The translations under genes and the position numbers were made by a program. Below the pieces are notes generated by a model that saw only the letters and a list, made by a program, of their open reading frames with translations, was not told the DNA's origin and searched no databases. Below are positions 38,939 to 49,088 of a stretch of DNA of 60,069 nucleotides, piece by piece. This stretch comes from Nitrosopumilales archaeon (GTDB taxonomy: Archaea; Thermoproteota; Nitrososphaeria; Nitrososphaerales; Nitrosopumilaceae): positions 231 through 60,299 of the forward strand of contig JADNRU010000003.1 in NCBI GenBank assembly GCA_016276965.1, read 5' to 3'. Each line of letters begins with the position of its first letter. The stretch's first letter is position 1.

Positions 38939-40048
38939 ATGAGCGCAAAACGCGATTATTATGAAGTTATAGGAGTAACTAAAACATCTTCTATAGATGA
39001 AATTAAAGCTCAATACAGAAAATTAGCTTTAAAGTTTCATCCTGATAGAAACAAATCAGCTGACGCTGCAGAACATTTCAAAGAGATTTCTGAAGCATAT
39101 GCAGTATTATCAGATAATGAAAAAAGAAAATTATACGATCAATATGGACATGCAGGCGTAGATGGAAAATATACCACAGAAGATATTTTCAAAGGAGCAA
39201 GTGGAAACTTTGATGACATATTTAGTGATCTTTTCGGTCGTTCAAGTACTGGAGGATTTGAATCGATTTTTGAAACTCTTCTAGGAAGGGGTGGAAGGTT
39301 TGGTGGATTTGGTGGATTTGGGAGACAAAGAGGATCAGATTTACTTTATGAAACCTCCATAACACTTGAAGATGTTCTTCATGGGAAACACGTAGAAATT
39401 GATCTTCATAAAAACGTGAACTGTGAATCATGCAGCGGTACTGGATGTGCACCAGGCAGTTCAAAAATAACTTGTTCTTCATGTAATGGTCAAGGTCAGG
39501 TACGACTAACAAGAAGGATGGGATTTGCTTCGTTTGTAACTGTGGGACCTTGTAACTCATGTCATGGACAAGGCAAGATAATTGAAAAACCGTGTAAAAA
39601 TTGTAAAGGAAAGGGAAAAACAAAAGGAATAAGACATTTACCATTTGATATTCCTCCTGGGATTGATACAGGGGATTATACCATTCCAGAAGAAGGTGAA
39701 ACAATTCCTGATGGAATTAGCGGTGATTTGATCGTAAGAATAAGAGTTCAATCACATCCAAAATTTAAGAGAGATGGAGCAGATGTGTTTTTTGATGCAC
39801 AAATAACTATGGTTGAAGCCAGTCTAGGAAAAACCATCGAAGTTCCTACCTTGGAAAAACCAGAAAAAATTAAGGTTGAACAGGGAAGTCAACCAAACAC
39901 AATCATTAAATTGAAAGGAAAAGGGTTACCTCGACAAAATTCTCGAGGCCGTGGAGATCAATTTGTAAGATTAGTAGTAAATATTCCTCATAAGCTCAAC
40001 AAACAGCAAAGAAACCTTTTAGAAGATTTTGATAAAACCTTTGATTAA
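38939..40048 (+). CDS. dnaJ: Chaperone DnaJ (Hsp40)
   Basis: KRDYYEVIGV...FHPDRNKS..., G/F region, four CxxCxGxG zinc repeats. Confidence 0.98.
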   Translation: MSAKRDYYEVIGVTKTSSIDEIKAQYRKLALKFHPDRNKSADAAEHFKEISEAYAVLSDNEKRKLYDQYGHAGVDGKYTTEDIFKGASGNFDDIFSDLFGRSSTGGFESIFETLLGRGGRFGGFGGFGRQRGSDLLYETSITLEDVLHGKHVEIDLHKNVNCESCSGTGCAPGSSKITCSSCNGQGQVRLTRRMGFASFVTVGPCNSCHGQGKIIEKPCKNCKGKGKTKGIRHLPFDIPPGIDTGDYTIPEEGETIPDGISGDLIVRIRVQSHPKFKRDGADVFFDAQITMVEASLGKTIEVPTLEKPEKIKVEQGSQPNTIIKLKGKGLPRQNSRGRGDQFVRLVVNIPHKLNKQQRNLLEDFDKTFD

Positions 40049-40078
40049 AACAAAAATGCAATTTTTTGATTATTTAAT

Positions 40079-40240
40079 TTATTTTTCTGATTTTCTAATT
40101 ATTATGTGATGTCCTTGTCGAATGTGTGCGGCATGACTGTCTTTAATTAACTCTGCAATTTTAGATTCTGGATAATATTTTACATTATACTTTCCAAGAA
40201 CTTTATTACAATTATTACAAAAAATCTCTCTATACTTCAT
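40079..40240 (-). CDS. Zinc-binding microprotein (53 aa)
   Basis: MKYREIFCNNCNKVLGKYNVKYYPESKIAELIKDSHAAHIRQGHHIIIRKSEK*; CxxC plus His cluster. Confidence 0.7.
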   Translation of the reverse strand: MKYREIFCNNCNKVLGKYNVKYYPESKIAELIKDSHAAHIRQGHHIIIRKSEK

Positions 40241-40323
40241 TTACAATTATCTTATTTCTGATTATGGTTAAATTTTTGTTTATCCTATAAAGAAACTTAT
40301 TCCAGATTTCTAAATTCTATATT

Positions 40324-40408
40324 GCGGGGGTCGCCCAGCCTGGTCAAAGGCGTAAGGTTCAGGTCCTTATCTCCTAGGAGTTCGTGGGTTCAAATCCCAC
40401 CTCCCGCA
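40324..40408 (+). tRNA. tRNA-Leu (anticodon CAG)
   Basis: GCGGGGG TC GCC...GGC G TAAGG TTCAGGT CCTTA [variable arm] GTGGG TTCAAAT CCCAC CTCCCGC A. Confidence 0.95.
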
Positions 40409-40470
40409 CTAAATTAATCAAAGTTACATTAACGAAATACCTTTAAACAATAGTAATTACAAAGAACGAT

Positions 40471-40728
40471 ATGGGCAAAGTAGTAAGAATAGGTGGACGA
40501 GGAACATCAAGAAGGATAATTGAAAAACCTGAAGACAAATGGACCGGAGAAGCATACAGAGATTATCAGAAAAAAAAGAAAGACGCTACAAAAGATGTCT
40601 ATATTAGTATGGGACGTGGAACAAAGAAAATTAAACTTGGTGATATTTCAGAAACATCCGGTAGACCTACTGGAAAAGGCAGATGGGTTTCAACCGGAAG
40701 AGGAACTGGAAGACGCAAGATAAAATAA
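40471..40728 (+). CDS. Small basic protein (85 aa) with three GRGT-x-(R/K)-(R/K) motifs
   Basis: MGKVVRIGGRGTSRRIIEKPEDKWTGEAYRDYQKKKKDATKDVYISMGRGTKKIKLGDISETSGRPTGKGRWVSTGRGTGRRKIK. Confidence 0.75.
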   Translation: MGKVVRIGGRGTSRRIIEKPEDKWTGEAYRDYQKKKKDATKDVYISMGRGTKKIKLGDISETSGRPTGKGRWVSTGRGTGRRKIK

Positions 40729-40779
40729 AGGCAACAAAATTTCTTTATCTATATTTATTTTCTTCGCAGTACCAGAACT

Positions 40780-42687
40780 TTATTTTTTATTATCTAAATA
40801 ATTCTGGATTTTCTCTTTTAATAGTTGATTTACTTTTTCACCAGAAGCCTTTCCTCTCACCATTTTCATTGTTAATCCCATTAAAGCACCAATTGAATGA
40901 AGACCTTGACCGTCTATAATAGATTGATTTTCTTTAATTATAGTCTCACAAATCTTCTCTAATTCCTTATCATCAATCATTCCTACTTTTCCTTTTTGGA
41001 TTGCTTCTTCCACAGAACTTGCCTCTCCAGCCATGATTTTTTCAAAAATTATTTCCATGGATTCTTTTGTTATTTTTTCTTTTATTAGAAGGTCAAAGGA
41101 TTTGAGAATTTCTTCAGTTTTTAACAATGTTGAATCTAGACCTTGCCTTTCTAAATTAGTGATTGTAGAACAAAGTATAGATGCTACAAAGTTTGGTGAA
41201 TTTAGTTTATCTGAACAAATTTTTTCAAATAAATCTAAATAATTTGAATCAAAAATTTGTTCTGCTAGCTGAGGATTAAGTTGATAATTTTTTTGAAGAT
41301 CAGCTAAAGATTCATGCCATGATTTAGGAATATTCTTTTTTGCAAATTCTATTTCTTCTTTAGTTACTTTAACAGGAAATATGTCTGTCTCAGGATACAT
41401 TCTTGATGCTCCAGGTCTTGGTCTAAGAAAAACTGTTTCTCCAGATTGCGTCGCTAATCTTGTTTCAGCAGGAACTCCATTTTTTGCATCCTCAATCCTA
41501 TTGATGATAGAATCTATTGCAAAATCAATTTTGGAACCTTTTCCTGCAATTATTATAAAACTATCATTCTGACTAATACTTAGTTGTTCTTTTATTTTTT
41601 CAATATCTAACTTTTCTATTCCATAATTTGGAAGTTCATCTAAATGAAAAATTCCACCAATTCCAAAAAATCTAACTAGTTGACCTAATTCTTTACCAAG
41701 TCTTATCCCTTCATAAGGTGAATAACTTAACATTCCTGCAAAATTTTTAATTTTAATTGCATGAATTGAAGCTCCGTCATTAATCGCTTTTTGTATTATT
41801 TTTGATTTACAACTTTTCAAAAGATTAATTATATCATAAACATCATTCTGTCTAGAGATTTTCACTAATTGTTTTTGTTTAATCTTCTGTGCAATTTTGA
41901 GAAGTCCATGTTGTCTTTTAGCTTCGTATTCTACTACTTTTTCAAGTTGATCTAACTGTTGAACACCCTTTACTTCAACTACACCACTATTATTTACTGA
42001 GACATTCACATCTTGCCTAATTGAACCTAATCCTCTTGTAACTTTCCTAGTAGTACGTAGTAGACGGCCTAAGGATAGAGCAATTTTTCTTATCTCAGAA
42101 GGGCTTGAACTAACTGGTTCCAAGGCAATTTCTACAAGGGGAATTCCTAAACGATCAAGACTAAACTCTCTAACGTTTTCTTTATCTTTTAGTAATTTTG
42201 CAGCGTCCTCTTCTAGGCATATTGATTGAACGCCTACTTTTTTCCCATTTACCTCAATATACCCTCCTTGAGATACCAGAAGAGTTCTTTGGAATCCCGA
42301 AGTGTTAGAGCCATCTATTACAATCTTTCTCATAGGATAAATTTCACCGAAAATGTTTGAATTTAATGCACAAGAAATTAGTACTGCAATATTTTTTGCA
42401 TCCAAATCAAGTTCGTGAGGAGGCTCTTCATCTCGTTCTACTAGACAACTACTACCTGGATTTGTATAGTATACCATTGTTTTAGATTTCGTACTTTCAA
42501 ATAGAGCAGCGGGATCATATTCCCCTAACTCACTTTTAGATGCTCTTAATTTACGTGAGAATTTAGAAGTGAATTCATCGGTTTCTGCAGGGAAACAGTT
42601 ACAAAACAATTTTTTATTTGTTGAAAGTTGCTGATGAATTTCTAATCCAACTTTTAACCCAATATCATCAATTTTTAATTCTGACAC
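40780..42687 (-). CDS. gatE: Glu-tRNA(Gln) amidotransferase subunit E
   Basis: GLKVGLEIHQQLSTNKKLFCNC...YYTNPGSSCLVERDEEPPHELD...VIDGSNTSGFQRT. Confidence 0.97.
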   Translation of the reverse strand: MSELKIDDIGLKVGLEIHQQLSTNKKLFCNCFPAETDEFTSKFSRKLRASKSELGEYDPAALFESTKSKTMVYYTNPGSSCLVERDEEPPHELDLDAKNIAVLISCALNSNIFGEIYPMRKIVIDGSNTSGFQRTLLVSQGGYIEVNGKKVGVQSICLEEDAAKLLKDKENVREFSLDRLGIPLVEIALEPVSSSPSEIRKIALSLGRLLRTTRKVTRGLGSIRQDVNVSVNNSGVVEVKGVQQLDQLEKVVEYEAKRQHGLLKIAQKIKQKQLVKISRQNDVYDIINLLKSCKSKIIQKAINDGASIHAIKIKNFAGMLSYSPYEGIRLGKELGQLVRFFGIGGIFHLDELPNYGIEKLDIEKIKEQLSISQNDSFIIIAGKGSKIDFAIDSIINRIEDAKNGVPAETRLATQSGETVFLRPRPGASRMYPETDIFPVKVTKEEIEFAKKNIPKSWHESLADLQKNYQLNPQLAEQIFDSNYLDLFEKICSDKLNSPNFVASILCSTITNLERQGLDSTLLKTEEILKSFDLLIKEKITKESMEIIFEKIMAGEASSVEEAIQKGKVGMIDDKELEKICETIIKENQSIIDGQGLHSIGALMGLTMKMVRGKASGEKVNQLLKEKIQNYLDNKK

Positions 42688-42717
42688 TAATTAGCTTCCT
42701 ATACATAATGTTTAAAC

Positions 42718-44007
42718 TTAATCAGAAAATTCGGAAGCAATTTTTTCTAACATTAAATTTTTCATTTCATCAACACTTTTGGTATTACCTAAAGCCCACA
42801 TAGCCTTTACCAACGCAGTTTCTGGAATCATGTTGTTTAATGGGACAATTCCCATCTCAAGAAGATCTCTACCACTTTCATAAACTGTCATACTCACTCT
42901 TCCATCAATACATTGAGAAGTCATTCCTAAGAACAATCCTTTTTTCTTAGCACTTTTTACACTGTCGTACATAGTTTTTCCTATATGTCCAAGACCCGTT
43001 CCTTCAAAAATTATTGCCTGGTATCCTGATTCAATGATGTAATCTATTAATTTTGGATCGTAACCAGGATGATATTTTACAAGAGCAACTCGTGTATCTA
43101 AATTTAATTTTGGATTGTAATCTTTTTGTTGAAAGAATTCCTTTTTTAGATTTTTTTCTATTTTTTTATCAAGTATTAGAAAAGCAGGATCATCTCCTAT
43201 AGTTTTAAATGCACTTCTTTTGCTTGTGTGATTTTTTCTTACTCGAGTTCCTAAATGAGATACTACAAGATCATCGCTTTCATTGTGATGCATTATCACA
43301 AAGACGCCCTTTGTGTTACCTTCTATAACAAATCTTACTGCTGAAATCAAGTTTAATGCTGCATCAGATGAAGGTCTATCCGATGATCTTTGTGATCCCA
43401 CTAAAGCTATTGGAATAGGAAAGCCAGATAATGCAAAAGAAAGAAATGCTGCTGTATATTGCATTGTATCTGTTCCATGTGTAATTACAATTCCCTTGTA
43501 TTCCGATTTAGAACAAGTATCAAGTTTTTCGGCAATCTTTTTCCAGTGTTCGGGTTGTAAATTTTCAGAATATTCTGAAAATAAAACTTCAGCATCGATA
43601 TTAGCAATTTTAGCCAGTTCTGGAATCGCTGCATTGAGTTCTGAGGCATTTAATGCTGGTGTTACTCCCCCTGTTCTATAATCAACCTTACTTGCAATTG
43701 TACCTCCTGTTGATAAAAGTAAAACCTTTGGTAATGACGAATTTGTTTTAATATCAGAAGGAATTTCTTTTGTTAATTTCTGTCTAGAAATTAACTCAAT
43801 TTTTTTTATTTTGCCTACTTCTATTCCAACATTATATCCACTTTTTAGCTTCAAAACTATATGCTGATCATCGCTGAGTTCATAACGAGGCATAAGAATT
43901 CCAGAATAAGTCAGCTCCTCTGTAACCTTTATGGTATCTCCTACCTTTACTTTAGATTCTTGTAAAAATCTAAGAGACTTTCCAGCATAGCCTCTATATT
44001 CAGACAT
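42718..44007 (-). CDS. gatD: Glu-tRNA(Gln) amidotransferase subunit D (asparaginase-like)
   Basis: VLLLSTGGTIASKVDYRTGGV...GIVITHGTDTMQYTAAFLSF...VGSQRSSDRPSSDAALNL. Confidence 0.97.
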   Translation of the reverse strand: MSEYRGYAGKSLRFLQESKVKVGDTIKVTEELTYSGILMPRYELSDDQHIVLKLKSGYNVGIEVGKIKKIELISRQKLTKEIPSDIKTNSSLPKVLLLSTGGTIASKVDYRTGGVTPALNASELNAAIPELAKIANIDAEVLFSEYSENLQPEHWKKIAEKLDTCSKSEYKGIVITHGTDTMQYTAAFLSFALSGFPIPIALVGSQRSSDRPSSDAALNLISAVRFVIEGNTKGVFVIMHHNESDDLVVSHLGTRVRKNHTSKRSAFKTIGDDPAFLILDKKIEKNLKKEFFQQKDYNPKLNLDTRVALVKYHPGYDPKLIDYIIESGYQAIIFEGTGLGHIGKTMYDSVKSAKKKGLFLGMTSQCIDGRVSMTVYESGRDLLEMGIVPLNNMIPETALVKAMWALGNTKSVDEMKNLMLEKIASEFSD

Positions 44008-44039
44008 TTAGGTGGATTAGATTTGCTATTTTATTAAAA

Positions 44040-46226
44040 CTACCTGTAGTAGGAAGCAACGATCTTCTGGCCAAGTTTCAAATCTTTTTGCTCCCTTACT
44101 TTCTTTACTGCTTGTTCAAAATGTTTCATAGTGACTTTGGCTCCCGTTACACTTTTTTCGACTTCTTTTATATCTGGATTGGCGTCAAGATATTCATGAA
44201 TTACCTTAGAAACTGCAATGTTAGCAATAGCAGCTACATCTGCACCGGTCATACCATCTGTCATCTCGGCCAGTTTGCTCAAATTCACACCATCAGGGTC
44301 TTTAGCATCTTTTACAATTGGAACATCTTTAACAGAAATCTCCAAAATACTCTTTCTACTATCAATGTCTGGCATGGGAATTTGAATAATTTTGTCAAAT
44401 CGTCCGGGTCTTAGCAAAGCTGGATCAATCATATCAGCCCTATTTGTTGCAGCCAAAACTACTACACCACGAAGGTTCTCCATACCATCAAGCTCTGTTA
44501 AGAGTTGGCTTACAACTCTTTCAGTTACTGCAGTTTCCCCTCCTGCACCTCTTATAGGAGCAATAGAATCAATTTCGTCAAAGAATATTACACACGGTGA
44601 AGATTGTCTCGCTCTTCTAAAAATTTCTCTAATTCCTCTTTCAGATTCACCAACCCATTTAGATAAAAGCTCTGGCCCTCTTACAGAAACAAAGTTAGCT
44701 TCACTTTCAGTTGCAACTGCCTTTGCAAGTAATGTTTTACCAGTTCCACTTACACCATGCAGTAAAATTCCACGAGACATCTTATGACCTAACTTCTCAT
44801 AAAGAAGAGGATACTTTAATGGCCATTCAATTGCTTCTTGAAGTTCTCGTTTTACATCCAATAGACCACCTATATCATCCCATTTGACATCAGGATTTTC
44901 AATGAAAACTTCTCGCATTCCAGAGGGAGTTATCTCCATTACTGCCTTTTGGAAGTCTTCTCCACTTACAATTAGCTTGTCCAATGTTTCTGGAGGAACT
45001 TTTTCATCTTCCAAGTTAAGCACGGGTAATAACCTTCGCAAACATTTCATCGCTGATTCCTTACACAAATACTCTAAATCTGCACCCACATACCCGTGAC
45101 TAATTGCAGCCATTTTAGTCAAGTCAACATCATCAGTTAAGGGCATATTCCTGCTGTGAATTAAAAGAATGTCTTTTCTACCTTTCTTATCTGGTACTTT
45201 AATTTCTATTTCTCGATCGAATCTTCCAGGCCTTCGTAAAGCCGGGTCAATGGCATTTGGTCTGTTAGTGGCAGCAATTACAATTACTTTTCCTCTTGCT
45301 TCTAGTCCATCCATGAGTGATAACATCTGTGAAACTACTCTTCTTTCAACTTCTCCAGTAACTTCTTCACGTTTTGGAGCAATGGAATCAATTTCATCAA
45401 TGAAAATTATTGATGGCGCTTTTTCTCTTGCTTCTTTGAAAATTTCTCTTAATCGTGCTTCACTTTCACCATAGAATTTACTCATAATTTCTGGACCAGA
45501 TATACTAATGAAATGAGCATTACTTTCATTTGCAACTGCTTTTGCTAGTAAAGTCTTTCCAGTACCGGGAGGACCATACAGTAACACTCCTTTAGGAGCT
45601 TCAATTCCTAATTTTTCAAAAATTTCTGGGTGTCTAAGTGGCAACTCAATCATTTCTCTAACTTTTCTAATTTCTTCAGTTAGACCTCCAATGTCTTCAT
45701 AGGTTACTTGTGGAACTCCTCTTAGACTTTCACCTTTTTCTGCAATGTGGAATGCAGTTTTTTGAGTAACAAGAACAGCATCAGCTGCTGGATTTACCCC
45801 AATAACTTGAAAAGTTAATCTTCCACCAAAATAAGGAACCATTACATTATCACCTTTGATTAGTGGAACACTTTCCAAAGCATCAGCAAGATATCTTTCA
45901 TCTATTGGGGGAATTGCTTCTAGTGGAGCTACAACTACTTTTTCTGCTGCAACGGCTTTAATCTTCCTAACCGCAGTGGTATCACCAATTGCAATACCTG
46001 AATTATTTCGTCCAAGTCCGTCTATTCTAATGATGCCTTTGCCCTCATCAGATGGATAAAGTGGCAAACATTTTGCAACAGTTCTTCGCTTACCTTTGAT
46101 TTCAATAACATCACCTGTTGAAGCATTCAATGTATCCATAGAATCATAATCAATTCTTGCGACTCCCCTTCCAACATCTCTGGTATATGCTTCTAAAACC
46201 TTAAGGGAAAGGGCGTTTTGGCTCAT
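44040..46226 (-). CDS. cdc48: Cdc48/VAT-type AAA+ ATPase
   Basis: Two AAA modules: [17 protein letters not shown] / [15 protein letters not shown] and [17 protein letters not shown] / [12 protein letters not shown]. Confidence 0.97.
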   Translation of the reverse strand: MSQNALSLKVLEAYTRDVGRGVARIDYDSMDTLNASTGDVIEIKGKRRTVAKCLPLYPSDEGKGIIRIDGLGRNNSGIAIGDTTAVRKIKAVAAEKVVVAPLEAIPPIDERYLADALESVPLIKGDNVMVPYFGGRLTFQVIGVNPAADAVLVTQKTAFHIAEKGESLRGVPQVTYEDIGGLTEEIRKVREMIELPLRHPEIFEKLGIEAPKGVLLYGPPGTGKTLLAKAVANESNAHFISISGPEIMSKFYGESEARLREIFKEAREKAPSIIFIDEIDSIAPKREEVTGEVERRVVSQMLSLMDGLEARGKVIVIAATNRPNAIDPALRRPGRFDREIEIKVPDKKGRKDILLIHSRNMPLTDDVDLTKMAAISHGYVGADLEYLCKESAMKCLRRLLPVLNLEDEKVPPETLDKLIVSGEDFQKAVMEITPSGMREVFIENPDVKWDDIGGLLDVKRELQEAIEWPLKYPLLYEKLGHKMSRGILLHGVSGTGKTLLAKAVATESEANFVSVRGPELLSKWVGESERGIREIFRRARQSSPCVIFFDEIDSIAPIRGAGGETAVTERVVSQLLTELDGMENLRGVVVLAATNRADMIDPALLRPGRFDKIIQIPMPDIDSRKSILEISVKDVPIVKDAKDPDGVNLSKLAEMTDGMTGADVAAIANIAVSKVIHEYLDANPDIKEVEKSVTGAKVTMKHFEQAVKKVREQKDLKLGQKIVASYYR

Positions 46227-46337
46227 ATTTAAAAAGACTCTCTGACTACGTTTTATATCTTTGGCATTACAATTTTAACAAAACTATCATTTCCAACGCA
46301 AAACTTAAAATCTGTAAACCATTGAAATTGCATCAAA

Positions 46338-47069
46338 ATGGGTAAACGACCTTTAGTTAGAAGACGTGGCCGAGGAGGCATGCAGTTTCGCGCTACTACA
46401 ACTGGAAAGCTCTTTCCTGCTAAATACCCAAATTATGGATTGACAGAAAAACATGAAGGTTTAGTTATAGATCTTGTTCATGAACGAGGACGTGACGTAC
46501 CGTTAGCAAAAGTTAGGTTTGAAGATGGTTCAATTTCATTAATACCAGCTGTTATTGGAACCAAAGTTGGATCGAAAATACAATTTGGTTTAAAAGCTGA
46601 AATTTCTGATGGAAATGTAATTAGTATTCAAAATATTCCAGATGGAACAATCGTATGCAATCTTGAAAAACACTTTGGAGATGGAGGTTCAATCATTAAA
46701 TCCGCAGGGACTAATTCAACTGTGTTTTCACACGGCGAAGATGGTGTCACAATTAAACTTGCTTCTGGTAAATTTACAACTCTAAATCCCAAAAATCGAG
46801 CTATGATAGGAACCTTAGCTGGTGGTGGTGTAGAAGAAAGACCATTCATGCGTGCAGGTATGAAATGGCGCAGATTTCGTTCAAAAGGAAGAAAATATCC
46901 AATTGTAAGGGGAGTAGCGCAAGCTGCATATGTTCATCCACATGGTGGAGGTAGACATCAACACGTTGGTCAAAGTTCAACAGTATCCAGAAATGCTCCC
47001 CCTGGAGCAAAGGTAGGTAGTATAGCAGCTAGAAAGACTGGCCGAGCTAGAATCAAAAAACGAGATTAA
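46338..47069 (+). CDS. rpl2: 50S ribosomal protein uL2
   Basis: MGKRPLVRRRGRGGMQFRATT...GTIVCNLEKHFGDGG...VRGVAQAAYVHPHGGGRHQH. Confidence 0.97.
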   Translation: MGKRPLVRRRGRGGMQFRATTTGKLFPAKYPNYGLTEKHEGLVIDLVHERGRDVPLAKVRFEDGSISLIPAVIGTKVGSKIQFGLKAEISDGNVISIQNIPDGTIVCNLEKHFGDGGSIIKSAGTNSTVFSHGEDGVTIKLASGKFTTLNPKNRAMIGTLAGGGVEERPFMRAGMKWRRFRSKGRKYPIVRGVAQAAYVHPHGGGRHQHVGQSSTVSRNAPPGAKVGSIAARKTGRARIKKRD

Positions 47070-47129
47070 ACTATTTTTATATTAAATTGGGCCAAAACTG
47101 ATTAATGGCTTGTTAAAACAAATTCTTTC

Positions 47130-47408
47130 ATGGGAAAACAGCGTGTACGAATTTTTGTTAAAGGAAAAGTGCAAGGGGTTTTTTTTCGACAGGCTCTAAA
47201 AGTTTTGGCCAAAAAGAAAAATGTGTCTGGTTGGGTTAAAAATCTAAAAGATGGACGAGTTGAAGTTTTACTAGAAGGAGAAGACCTGGATGTTAGCTCT
47301 ATTGTAGAATGGTGTCACGCTGGTTCAGCTAATGCAAGAGTGGAAGATATTGATATTAAAAACGAAAAATTCACAGGAGAATTTTCTAAATTCGATGTTT
47401 TGTATTAA
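47130..47408 (+). CDS. acyP: Acylphosphatase
   Basis: RVRIFVKGKVQGVFFRQALKVLAKKKNVSGWVKNLKDGRVEVLLEG. Confidence 0.96.
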   Translation: MGKQRVRIFVKGKVQGVFFRQALKVLAKKKNVSGWVKNLKDGRVEVLLEGEDLDVSSIVEWCHAGSANARVEDIDIKNEKFTGEFSKFDVLY

Positions 47409-47758
47409 CGAATTTTATTATAAGCGTCGGTAAGCAGCATTTTAACATCTTCCAAATTTTCATTTGGTTTAATTCGTATAATCTGGAAAGGTTCTTTTCT
47501 ATCACGTTGTATTTTTAACAAAACAGATTCTTTCTCAGGTTCTAGGTCTGAAAACCATCTAAATGAAATGGATTTACAAAATACCACCCTATGCATGCGT
47601 ACATCTTCAAGTACATTTTCTCCCAAAGATAAGCAAAATTCTCTTATCGAATCCAATAATGGTTGAATAAGTGGTGATAAATTTTTTTTAAAATCGTCAT
47701 AACTTCTTTTATTTCCAAATGAAACCAAACCGTCCATAAATATGCAAAAAATTTTCAT
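47405..47758 (-). CDS. Conserved hypothetical protein (possibly DUF5655-like)
   Basis: Complete 117-aa ORF; VRMHRVVFCKSISFRWFSDLEPEKESVLLKIQ. Confidence 0.6.
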   Translation of the reverse strand: MKIFCIFMDGLVSFGNKRSYDDFKKNLSPLIQPLLDSIREFCLSLGENVLEDVRMHRVVFCKSISFRWFSDLEPEKESVLLKIQRDRKEPFQIIRIKPNENLEDVKMLLTDAYNKIR

Positions 47759-47762
47759 GTAT

Positions 47763-48082
47763 ATAGTAGTAGCCCTGCTGGTTCCACTCTAAACGGGTAA
47801 CCCCATTTCAGGGCTTACAAGATCCGCCACGTTGACGAGGAAGCGTGAGTGTCCCATCTTAGGATTGCTCCCTCCCGGACCTCATCCATTTCGACGGTTC
47901 GGTCTAAGGAATTATCCCTTCGGATAATCCTAGTCCTGCATCCACCCGCCTCGGCGTGATTTCATTTCCGTATGCCAAGCGGGAACTATCTATCTAGAGA
48001 TTTACCCAGCAGTTACTGATCTCTGCATATAGCCGGTTTCAGAACAGGGCACGGCTGGCACCCCAATCCTCCCTACTACCAT
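47763..48082 (-). ncRNA. Signal recognition particle (7S) RNA
   Basis: Minus strand: terminal pairing TAGTAG...CTACTA, 5' GCCGTGCCCTGTTCTGAAACCGGC, helix 8 segment GGTCCGGGAGGGAGCA. Confidence 0.88.
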
Positions 48083-48112
48083 TTGTTGTTACAATCAAAT
48101 GTTATATTTGCA

Positions 48113-49027
48113 TTAGGTTTTGCTCTCTTTTAGTTTTAAAACTAAATCACATACAGAACAAATCTTTCCTGTACACTCGTTTCCACAACTAGGACAAATT
48201 CGTTTTTGTTTATAGTTTGAATTTTTTACTATCTGTGAAATTTTTAGAATTGATTTGTAGAAATTATTTTTAATTCCTACATGATTATTTTCTAAGGAAT
48301 TGAGAAATTCTCGAATTTCTGTTCTAATACCTTCATTCATGTGTGGACAAGGTTCAGATTGGAAAGGTATTTCGTTGGTAAATGCATAAAAAACAATTTC
48401 AGATTCATAAATTTCACAAAAAGGCTTTATTTTTCGTAAAGAATTAGCAGACGTATCTGGGTTCATCCATCCAATCCTGTTAGTATCCCCTGAAAGCAAA
48501 TTTATGAAAAAGCTCTGAACTGTATCATCCAGATTATGAGCAGTGGCAATTACATCTGAATTAATGTCATCTGCAGCATGATCAATTGCTCTGCGCCTAA
48601 AAGTTCCACAAATAGAACAAGAAGACATTTTTTCATTTTGTCTTAATTGAAGGGATTCTTCTAAAGTAAGGTTAAACAAATCTTTATACGAATACACTTT
48701 ATGTTCAATATTTAATTTTGAACAGAAGTTTTTTGCAATTTCCAAGGCTTCATCTCTATATCCTGGAATTCCTTCATCAACAGTTATTGCTTTTAATCTA
48801 AAATTATGATTACTTGACATTTTATGAAGAATGTCTAATAATACTAAGGAATCCTTTCCTCCAGACACGGCCATGCAAACAAGCTCGTTATTTTTTATCA
48901 TATTATACTTTGAAATCGTCTTTGCAGTTTTTCGTAAAATAGAATTAGAAAAACATCTGGAACATAGGTTCTCTCCGGAGTATTTTCTAGAATAAACTGC
49001 TTCATTTTTACATTTATCACAATTCAT
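48113..49027 (-). CDS. ncsA: tRNA 2-thiolation protein (NcsA/Ctu1, TtcA superfamily)
   Basis: CMAVSGGKDSLVLLDIL (PP-loop), CSICGTFRRRAI, C-terminal zinc fingers. Confidence 0.9.
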   Translation of the reverse strand: MNCDKCKNEAVYSRKYSGENLCSRCFSNSILRKTAKTISKYNMIKNNELVCMAVSGGKDSLVLLDILHKMSSNHNFRLKAITVDEGIPGYRDEALEIAKNFCSKLNIEHKVYSYKDLFNLTLEESLQLRQNEKMSSCSICGTFRRRAIDHAADDINSDVIATAHNLDDTVQSFFINLLSGDTNRIGWMNPDTSANSLRKIKPFCEIYESEIVFYAFTNEIPFQSEPCPHMNEGIRTEIREFLNSLENNHVGIKNNFYKSILKISQIVKNSNYKQKRICPSCGNECTGKICSVCDLVLKLKESKT

Positions 49028-49088
49028 ACCAGAACTTTTCTAATACCCAGATTTAGACATTATTGATTTCTAAACATCTTCATTAATA

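Noticed and set aside
39222-39704. 160-aa minus ORF inside dnaJ
   Set aside because: Antisense to the strongly conserved DnaJ coding frame; low-complexity translation.
40520-40919. Alternative-frame ORFs at 40520-40723 and 40683-40919
   Set aside because: The 40471-40728 frame has the repeated GRGT motif and better codon pattern; the others overlap it out of frame or run antisense into gatE.
44392-45474. Several plus-strand ORFs (44392-44787, 44884-45099, 45169-45474)
   Set aside because: Antisense shadows of the Cdc48 gene with no independent coding signal.
47763-48082. Considered RNase P RNA for the structured minus-strand RNA
   Set aside because: Terminal pairing and the GGTCCGGGAGGGAGCA helix-8 segment fit SRP RNA; RNase P signature motifs are not evident.
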